DNA from: Candidatus Zixiibacteriota bacterium
GTDB taxonomy: Bacteria; Zixibacteria; MSB-5A5; SM1-73
NCBI GenBank assembly: GCA_023129805.1
Contig: JAGMBK010000100.1
Coordinates: 1-6,316, forward strand
DNA: 6,316 nt
Direction: 5' to 3'
Of this stretch, positions 1 to 4,520 are shown in pieces. The notes beneath the pieces are model-generated. The model worked only from the letters and a program-made list of their open reading frames with translations. It searched no databases and was not told where the DNA came from. A program made the translations under genes and the position numbers. Positions within the stretch are counted from its first letter, which is position 1. Each line of letters opens with the position of its first letter.

Positions 1-20
1 CAGACGGGTCTCCGTCATCC
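1..20 (-). repeat. Truncated copy of a palindromic repeat shared with the fmt-DUF116 spacer
   Basis: The reverse complement of positions 7-20 is GGATGACGGAGACC, identical over 14 bases to positions 3520-3533. Both copies also carry CGTCTG, directly after the 14-mer here and 18 bases later in the other copy (3552-3557). The segment contains a small hairpin, GACGG (3-7) with CCGTC (12-16). The left window edge cuts the element, so its full extent and outer arms cannot be seen. A shared 14-mer plus 6-mer in a 6.3-kb window points to a dispersed family. I do not know its formal name. Confidence 0.5.
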
Positions 21-53
21 CGCCCGATAGTCCGAATTTGTATAGCTAAAAGC

Positions 54-69
54 GCCCCATAAATGGGGC
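54..69. repeat. Short perfect hairpin, 7-bp stem
   Basis: GCCCCAT (54-60) and ATGGGGC (63-69) are perfect inverted repeats around a 2-base centre. No U-run follows, so it does not look like an intrinsic terminator for a gene left of the window. It may be part of a larger repeat or a stand-alone hairpin. Its function is unknown. Confidence 0.4.
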
Positions 70-100
70 AACTACAGATTCAGGGAAATTTGCTTTTAAC

Positions 101-149
101 GTAGGCAAGCCTTTACGGCTTGATAGCCAAGCCATGAAGGCTTGGCTAC
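101..149. repeat. Interleaved palindromic repeat (two adjacent hairpins or one long stem)
   Basis: Two hairpins lie side by side: CAAGCC (106-111) with GGCTTG (117-122), and a perfect 10-bp stem TAGCCAAGCC (124-133) with GGCTTGGCTA (139-148) around loop ATGAA. The left arm GTAGGCAAGCC (101-111) is also complementary, with one mismatch, to GGCTTGGCTAC (139-149). The segment can therefore fold as two small stems or one long outer stem. It is non-coding and about 105 bp upstream of tgt. It looks like a dispersed intergenic repeat unit; a role as a terminator for an upstream gene is possible, but no U-tract follows. Confidence 0.55.
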
Positions 150-179
150 GCGACTAAAATACTCCATGAGGGGGGCAAA

Positions 180-209
180 TTGCAGTTTTGTAATGTGTTA
201 ACTTACAAT
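180..209 (+). promoter_or_regulatory. Candidate sigma-70-type promoter for tgt-yajC
   Basis: TACAAT (204-209) matches the -10 consensus at five of six bases. It lies 18 bases after TTGCAG (180-185), which matches only the TTG core of the -35 box. The position, about 45 bp before the tgt start and after the repeat-rich part of the spacer, suits a tgt promoter. The -35 match is weak, so this is a candidate only. Confidence 0.3.
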
Positions 210-253
210 GAGTTGTTGGCATGATTTAAAGTCGACTCTAAAGAGCGCTTAAA

Positions 254-1423
254 TTGGACAATTTTGAATTTAGAATAGTCAAGAAGGATAAGAATTCTAA
301 CGCCAGAGTGGGGGTGATAAGGACTCCGCATGGAGAGGTGAATACCCCGGTATTCATGCCGGTCGGGACTCAAGCTTCGGTGAAGGCCCTTTCCTCTGAG
401 GATCTGAAGGAGATCCGAGCGGAGATGATACTGGGCAATACTTATCATCTCTACTTAAGACCGGGTCATCAACTGGTAGAGAAGGCGGGTGGATTGCACA
501 GGTTCATGAGCTGGGACAGACCAATTCTCACCGACAGCGGAGGATTTCAGGTATTCAGCTTGAATTCGCTCACCAGAACCTCAGAAGAAGGAGTCAGATT
601 TCAATCGCACCTGGATGGCTCTTATCATCTATTCACTCCGGAAAAGGTGGTTGAAATTCAGCATGCCTTAGGTGCTGACATAATAATGGCGCTGGATGAA
701 CCTGTCTTATATCCTTGTTCCTTCGAGCAGGCGGAAAGAGCAAACCAGTTGACTTTAAATTGGGCAGAAAGATGCAAACAGGCACATGAAGAAATGGACG
801 ATAAAGGTTTCAAACGCACACAGACTTTGTTTGGTATTATTCAAGGTAGTACCTATCCGGAGTTGAGAAAAAACTCGACTTCATCTTTAGTGAAGCTCGA
901 TTTCCCCGGATATGCCATAGGCGGACTCTCTTTGGGAGAACCAAAGAGCACCACCCTTGAGATGGTGGATTTGTGTGTTTCATATATCCCGGAAGAAAAA
1001 CCCAGATATCTGATGGGTGTGGGAACTCCGGAGGATATGGTGGAGGCAATCTGTCGCGGCATCGACATGTTTGACTGCGTGCTTCCCACCAGGAATGCGA
1101 GAAACGCAAGCCTGTTTACCAGATTCGGCAAGTTGATTATAAAGAATTCTGAGTATTCAGACGATTTTTCACCCATAGATCCGGAGTGTGGTTGTTCTGT
1201 CTGCAGAAATTACAGCCGGGCATATCTGAGGCATCTTTTCAATACCGGAGAGGTCAGCGTACTCAGGCTTGCCACCATACACAGTCTTTATTTTTATATG
1301 GACTTGATGAGGATGACAAAAGAGGCTATATTAAAGGATAGCTTTTTGGAATGGAGGAAGGATTTTTTGAAAAAGTATCAGTCCAACGAAAAAGATGAAG
1401 GAAATAATATCGGAAACAATTAA
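254..1423 (+). CDS. tgt: tRNA-guanine transglycosylase (queuosine pathway), TTG start
   Basis: Tgt exchanges guanine-34 in GUN-anticodon tRNAs (Asp, Asn, His, Tyr) for preQ1, or in some lineages queuine, in the cytoplasm. The 389-residue product is near normal bacterial length (about 370-390) and spans the whole TIM-barrel. Visible landmarks are TDSGGFQVFSL with the catalytic acid/base Asp94, ALDE with guanine-recognition Asp148, GIIQG with Gln197, GGLSLGE (223-229), DMFDCVLPTRNARN with nucleophile Asp274, and the zinc site Cys312, Cys314, Cys317 and His343. A TAA at 239-241 closes the frame upstream and the next Met is residue 35, inside the conserved N-terminus, so TTG at 254 is effectively forced; only a weak AAGAG lies ahead of it. 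Odd point: the Cys that normally follows Asp-Glu in the preQ1 pocket is Pro150. The gene is followed immediately by yajC, a common tgt partner. Confidence 0.97.
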   Translation: MDNFEFRIVKKDKNSNARVGVIRTPHGEVNTPVFMPVGTQASVKALSSEDLKEIRAEMILGNTYHLYLRPGHQLVEKAGGLHRFMSWDRPILTDSGGFQVFSLNSLTRTSEEGVRFQSHLDGSYHLFTPEKVVEIQHALGADIIMALDEPVLYPCSFEQAERANQLTLNWAERCKQAHEEMDDKGFKRTQTLFGIIQGSTYPELRKNSTSSLVKLDFPGYAIGGLSLGEPKSTTLEMVDLCVSYIPEEKPRYLMGVGTPEDMVEAICRGIDMFDCVLPTRNARNASLFTRFGKLIIKNSEYSDDFSPIDPECGCSVCRNYSRAYLRHLFNTGEVSVLRLATIHSLYFYMDLMRMTKEAILKDSFLEWRKDFLKKYQSNEKDEGNNIGNN

Positions 1424-1436
1424 ACCGGAGATCGAA

Positions 1437-1859
1437 ATGACAAAGTTCAAAAGCAAAACTCGGAGGTTGGAATTGTCTAAGAAAAGAGGTTGGTCTAAAT
1501 GGATTTTCTTTTTTGCCACACTTTTAATTTTTGGAGGTGTTATGATCGAGACAGCCTATGCCATGGGAACAGGTGGGGGTGGGGAGGGGGGAGGGATTGC
1601 CGCCTTTCTGCCTTTAATCGCCATAGTAGTGATATTTTATTTCCTTTTGATCAGACCTCAGCAAAAAAGATCGAGGGAGCAGAAAATGATGCTTTCCACG
1701 TTGCGCAAAGGTGATAAGGTGGTCACCAGCAGTGGCATGTACGGCACCATCGTGGGCATGGATGAGAAGGAGAACAAAGTGGTCTTGAAGGTGGCAGAAA
1801 ATGTGAAGATTGAATTTTTGAAAAGTTCCATATCTGGAAGGGTGGGAGCCGGAGAGTGA
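1437..1859 (+). CDS. yajC: Preprotein translocase accessory subunit YajC
   Basis: YajC is a small inner-membrane protein that associates with SecD-SecF and the SecYEG channel in export. From ATG 1437 the product is 140 residues. It has a basic N-terminus, a hydrophobic stretch at about 22-35, an AYA motif (40-42) resembling a signal-peptidase site, a Gly-rich linker (44-53), the conserved membrane helix FLPLIAIVVIFYFLLI (57-72) and the RPQQK signature (73-77). A cytoplasmic tail follows with KGDKVVTSSGMYGTI (91-105). GGAG at 1427-1430, six bases before ATG 1437, favours this start. ATG 1395 would overlap tgt by 29 bp and has no ribosome site. ATG 1542, with GGAGG at 1533-1537, would give a 105-residue protein of classic YajC size and is a real alternative. 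secD and secF, the usual downstream neighbours, are absent here. Confidence 0.93.
   Translation: MTKFKSKTRRLELSKKRGWSKWIFFFATLLIFGGVMIETAYAMGTGGGGEGGGIAAFLPLIAIVVIFYFLLIRPQQKRSREQKMMLSTLRKGDKVVTSSGMYGTIVGMDEKENKVVLKVAENVKIEFLKSSISGRVGAGE
1572..1595 (+). other. G-quadruplex-prone tract within yajC
   Basis: Four G-runs of 5, 4, 6 and 3 bases (1575-1579, 1581-1584, 1586-1591, 1593-1595) are separated by single T or A bases, with a further GG at 1572-1573. This meets the usual rule for a very compact G-quadruplex on the coding strand and mRNA. It encodes the Gly/Glu linker before the YajC membrane helix. The linker itself needs only GGN codons, so the many third-position G bases are what create the runs. 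Folding is inferred from sequence. Confidence 0.5.
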
Positions 1860-1880
1860 ATTTCAATAAAAATGCTTTTT

Positions 1881-1982
1881 TGTCATTCTGACCCCGCCTT
1901 TGGCGGGGGAAGAATCTAAAGAATTCAATGTATTTCAAATTCAAGATTCTTCGCCCCGCCTGTGGCGAGACTCAGAATGACA
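1881..1982. repeat. Inverted pair of palindromic repeat units between yajC and def
   Basis: The ends are perfect 11-bp inverted repeats, TGTCATTCTGA (1881-1891) and TCAGAATGACA (1972-1982). Inside each end lies a GC-rich hairpin, CCCCGCC/GGCGGGG (1892-1898, 1902-1908) on the left and CGCC/GGCG (1957-1960, 1964-1967) on the right. Next come AAGAATCT (1910-1917) and its exact complement AGATTCTT (1944-1951). The element is therefore two 37-39-bp copies of one unit, head to head around about 26 bp of AT-rich DNA. It fills most of the 157-bp yajC-def gap and contains no ORF. It resembles REP/BIME or MITE-like intergenic repeats and probably folds as RNA, possibly ending or stabilising the tgt-yajC transcript. 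Confidence 0.8.
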
Positions 1983-2016
1983 TTATTTCGATACAGGACT
2001 ATAAGAAGAGGTAAGG

Positions 2017-2520
2017 ATGGCGATTTTGTCCATAAGAATATACGGTGACTCTGTCCTCCGAAAGCAGGCGAAAGAGATCACCAGGGTGGATGAAAGGATA
2101 AAAAAATTGGCGTTTGAGATGCTGGACACGTTGAAGAATGCCGGAGGGATGGGATTGTCTGCCAATCAGGTGGGAGAAGAGCTAAGAATCTTTGTGGTGG
2201 ATCGTTCCCGTTTTCAGACAGATAGTTCACCTTTGATTATGATAAATCCAGTGCTGGTGGATTCGTGCGATGAACAGACGGAGGAGGAGGGGTGCCTTTC
2301 CATACCCGGCATCTATGCAGATGTAAAACGTCCTCTGGAGTTGACGGTTAACGGAATAGATCTGAATGAGAAGGAAATAATTGTCGAAGCCAAAGGTTTT
2401 TTGAGCCGGGTGCTGGCGCATGAGATCGATCACTTAAATGGAGTTCTGTTCATCGACCATCTCAGCTCCATAAAAAGAACGCTTTTGTCCAAAAAATTAA
2501 AGAAACTTTCTGCCAGATAA
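2017..2520 (+). CDS. def: Peptide deformylase
   Basis: Def is a cytosolic, ribosome-associated metalloenzyme, usually Fe2+-dependent, that removes the N-formyl group from nascent proteins. The 167-residue product has normal length and all three family motifs: GMGLSANQ (44-51; Ser48 replaces the more usual Ala), EGCLSIP (91-97) with metal ligand Cys93, and HEIDHLNG (135-142) with ligands His135 and His139 and catalytic Glu136. Residues 146-148 (IDH) continue the conserved helix, and the tail is Lys-rich. ATG 2017 is preceded by AGAGG at 2007-2011, five bases away, and the protein begins in the usual way (ILSIRIYGDSVLRKQA), so the start is secure. The gene follows the palindromic element and lies 30 bp before fmt, the classical def-fmt pair, probably one transcript. 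Confidence 0.97.
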   Translation: MAILSIRIYGDSVLRKQAKEITRVDERIKKLAFEMLDTLKNAGGMGLSANQVGEELRIFVVDRSRFQTDSSPLIMINPVLVDSCDEQTEEEGCLSIPGIYADVKRPLELTVNGIDLNEKEIIVEAKGFLSRVLAHEIDHLNGVLFIDHLSSIKRTLLSKKLKKLSAR

Positions 2521-2550
2521 CCATCGTTTAAAACAGAGTCAAAAGAACCT

Positions 2551-3483
2551 ATGCGACTCATCTTCATGGGCACCCCCGATTTTGCCATCCCCAGCCTGAA
2601 GAGATTGATTGAAAGCAGGTACGAAATAGCTGGAGTGGTGACCGCTTTTGACAAACCCAAAGGAAGAGGACGGAAGATTTCGGAGTCCCCGGTAAAGAGA
2701 TTTGCCTTAGAACATAACTTGAAGGTTCTGGCTCCAGTGAATCTAAAGGATGAGAATTTTGTCAAAGCCCTTAAAGAATTAAACCATGATTTGATTGTGG
2801 TGGTGGCTTTTCGCATCCTTCCGGAAGTGGTTTTCTCCTTGCCTCCTCTGGGGACGGTAAATCTTCACGCCTCACTTTTGCCCAAATATCGTGGGGCGGC
2901 GCCCATCAACTGGGCTATAATGAATGGTGAAACCAGGACCGGTCTAACCACGTTCTACATTAGAAAAAAGGTGGACACCGGTGATTTAATCCTGCAAAGG
3001 GGAATCGAGATTTATCCGGAGGAGAACTTCGGGGAACTGCATGATCGGATGGCACAACTGGGGGCGGATGTTTTGCTTGAGACTGTGGATTTGATCGATA
3101 GGGAAGAGGTAAAAGCTTTAAAGCAGGATGATGCCCATGCTACACCCGCACCTAAGATCACACCCGAACATTGCCGGATAGATTGGTCCCGGCAAGCCGC
3201 TCAGATCAAGAACCAGATTCGAGGGTCTGCACCTTCGCCGGGGGCATTTACGTTTTTTAGAGGGAAGGTTTTAAAAATCTTCAAGGCAGAGGTGAGAGGA
3301 GAAATCCCATTTACAGACGATTTTGGAAAGGTGGTGGAATCAGATAAAAAAGAGAGTCTCCGGGTAAGAACAGGAAGGGGAATTTTGAGCCTGCTTGAGG
3401 TTCAACCAGAGGGCAAAAGAAGAATGAGCATTGAGGAATTTGTCAGAGGATATCGGGTTCAACCTGAGGAGAAACTGGCATAA
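2551..3483 (+). CDS. fmt: Methionyl-tRNA formyltransferase
   Basis: Fmt transfers the formyl group of 10-formyl-tetrahydrofolate to Met-tRNA of the initiator type in the cytosol. At 310 residues it is full length (E. coli about 315). It opens with the Rossmann start RLIFMGTPDFA (2-12). It has the tRNA-acceptor loop KPKGRGRKISESPVK (35-49) and the catalytic region NLHASLLPKYRGAAPINWA (104-122), with Asn104 and His106. Asp142 in VDTGD completes the triad, matching E. coli Asn108, His110 and Asp146. The C-terminal OB-like domain starts near 205 (PKITPE...IDW) and includes IRGSAPSPGAFTFF (228-241). AFR at 86-88 replaces the commoner AYG form and looks Bacteroidota/FCB-like. No strong ribosome site precedes ATG 2551, so translation may be coupled to def, whose stop is 30 bp upstream. 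Confidence 0.97.
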   Translation: MRLIFMGTPDFAIPSLKRLIESRYEIAGVVTAFDKPKGRGRKISESPVKRFALEHNLKVLAPVNLKDENFVKALKELNHDLIVVVAFRILPEVVFSLPPLGTVNLHASLLPKYRGAAPINWAIMNGETRTGLTTFYIRKKVDTGDLILQRGIEIYPEENFGELHDRMAQLGADVLLETVDLIDREEVKALKQDDAHATPAPKITPEHCRIDWSRQAAQIKNQIRGSAPSPGAFTFFRGKVLKIFKAEVRGEIPFTDDFGKVVESDKKESLRVRTGRGILSLLEVQPEGKRRMSIEEFVRGYRVQPEEKLA

Positions 3484-3492
3484 TCTTTTTAC

Positions 3493-3597
3493 AATAAAAA
3501 ATTAAACAAACTTCCTTGTGGATGACGGAGACCTCCACCCGTACGGGGGCTCGTCTGGGATAACATCCACAAGGAGCTATAATAAAAAATAGAACAA
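3493..3597. repeat. MITE-like palindromic element flanked by near-direct A-rich repeats
   Basis: Perfect 12-bp inverted repeats TCCTTGTGGATG (3513-3524) and CATCCACAAGGA (3564-3575) bound a 63-bp core. At its centre is the palindrome CCCGTACGGG (3538-3547), with AGAC (3529-3532) opposite GTCT (3553-3556). Outside the core, AATAAAAAATTAAACAA (3493-3509) and AATAAAAAATAGAACAA (3581-3597) agree at 15 of 17 bases in direct orientation, as an old target duplication would. Low complexity weakens that reading. The inner sequence GGATGACGGAGACC recurs, inverted, at 7-20. There is no ORF and no transposase. Confidence 0.72.
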
Positions 3598-3631
3598 GGT
3601 TTCTTAGGGTTGGTATAAAAAAGTAGACGTT

Positions 3632-3705
3632 CATTTTGGACGTGAGTTGTTGAAAATTAACTTTGGAGTTTCGTCCAAATGGGCGGCTACCATTTTGAAC
3701 AGGTG
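3632..3705 (+). promoter_or_regulatory. Candidate alternative-fold leader of the DUF116-rng transcript
   Basis: Three complementary arms precede the gene. TTTGGACG (3635-3642) pairs perfectly with CGTCCAAA (3672-3679). AAATGG (3677-3682) can instead pair with CCATTT (3690-3695), with a further C-G pair after a bulge. The two stems share 3677-3679 and so compete. The third arm ends five bases before the likely ribosome site AGGTG (3701-3705), itself five bases before ATG 3711. This geometry could control initiation, but it matches no riboswitch class I recognise, and short AT-rich stems can arise by chance. Confidence 0.3.
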
Positions 3706-3710
3706 ACAGG

Positions 3711-4520
3711 ATGGCTGATTTGGAAAACCGATCAAAAACAAAGGGGAAATGGACTTTTTTAGCTCTGTCCATTTTGAGCCTGGTGGTGCTTATCATCCTG
3801 GCCGCATTCTTTTGGTATCTGATCTCTCCCCGGGTTAGCACTATGAGCCCTCTTCTGAGCCTGGCGGTGAAAATTCTTGGGCTTGTCTTTCTGGTTACCG
3901 TCTCGGGAGGATTGTTTTTGATCGTGCTATCCTCAGCTTCAGAGAAAGATTTTTTGTTTCCTCATGGGGAGAAACAGATAACCTTAAAAGTTTTGTTTCC
4001 CATCAATCTTTTCCTGGGAAAGCTCTTTGGGCTTTCCAAAAGTCAGGTTAGGGAGTCGTTTGTCCATGTCAACAATTCCCTTTTCAAAGCCACTCAAAGA
4101 AGGATAAAAAAAGATCGACTTTTGATTCTTCTGCCTCACTGTCTGCAAAATTTCGACTGCCCTCATAAGATTATCGCCGATTACAGTAATTGTCGACGGT
4201 GCGGGAAATGCCTGATCGGCGACATCATAGAACTGACGGAGAAATACAATATTGATCTCTCCATCGCTACGGGTGGAACTTTAGCCCGGAAGGTGATTGT
4301 GGAGAAGAAGCCAAGTGTCATCGTAGCGGTTGCCTGTGAGCGGGATCTTTGTTCCGGCATTCAGGATGCTTATCCCGTTCCGGTGTATGGCGTACTGAAC
4401 GAAAGACCCTATGGTCCCTGTATGAACACCTGGGTGGATCTGGAAAGACTGGATCAGGCCGTGCAGGATATATTAAATGGAGCCAAAGATGCAAAAAGAT
4501 ATAATCGTCAACGTGTCTGA
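3711..4520 (+). CDS. DUF116 family membrane-anchored cysteine-rich protein
   Basis: The 269-residue product has two probable N-terminal membrane helices (about 14-39 and 47-74) after a short charged segment, then a soluble domain. That domain carries eight cysteines in conserved-looking clusters: HCLQNFDCPHK (Cys144, Cys150), NCRRCGKC (Cys161, 164, 167), VACERDLCSGI (Cys209, Cys214) and YGVLNERPYGPCMNT (Cys237). This is the pattern I know as DUF116, a family of unknown function; the cysteines suggest bound metal or an Fe-S cluster, which is inference. As I recall, family members are often found near def/fmt in Clostridia-like genomes, agreeing with its place here. ATG 3711 follows AGGTG (3701-3705). 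The last 32 bp overlap rng in another frame, so the two genes are very likely cotranscribed and translationally coupled. Confidence 0.88.
   Translation: MADLENRSKTKGKWTFLALSILSLVVLIILAAFFWYLISPRVSTMSPLLSLAVKILGLVFLVTVSGGLFLIVLSSASEKDFLFPHGEKQITLKVLFPINLFLGKLFGLSKSQVRESFVHVNNSLFKATQRRIKKDRLLILLPHCLQNFDCPHKIIADYSNCRRCGKCLIGDIIELTEKYNIDLSIATGGTLARKVIVEKKPSVIVAVACERDLCSGIQDAYPVPVYGVLNERPYGPCMNTWVDLERLDQAVQDILNGAKDAKRYNRQRV

Noticed and set aside
217..230. Sigma-54-like TGGCATG upstream of tgt
   Set aside because: The required GC of the -12 element is missing at the correct spacing (AA at 229-230).
150..253. preQ1 riboswitch in the tgt leader
   Set aside because: I could not find the compact stem-loop with a pyrimidine- and A-rich tail needed for a preQ1 class, and tgt is not its usual target.
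1395..1439. Upstream ATG for yajC overlapping tgt
   Set aside because: It has no Shine-Dalgarno site and adds 14 residues with no family similarity; ATG 1437 has GGAG at good spacing.
3578..3583. TATAAT as a promoter for DUF116
   Set aside because: It is a perfect -10 match, but no -35-like sequence lies 16-18 bases upstream, and it falls at the edge of an A/T-rich repeat where such matches are expected by chance.
3443..3841. 132-codon open frame on the minus strand covering the fmt-DUF116 spacer
   Set aside because: It spans the palindromic element, overlaps the ends of two clear genes, has no recognisable domain and reads as low-complexity chance sequence.
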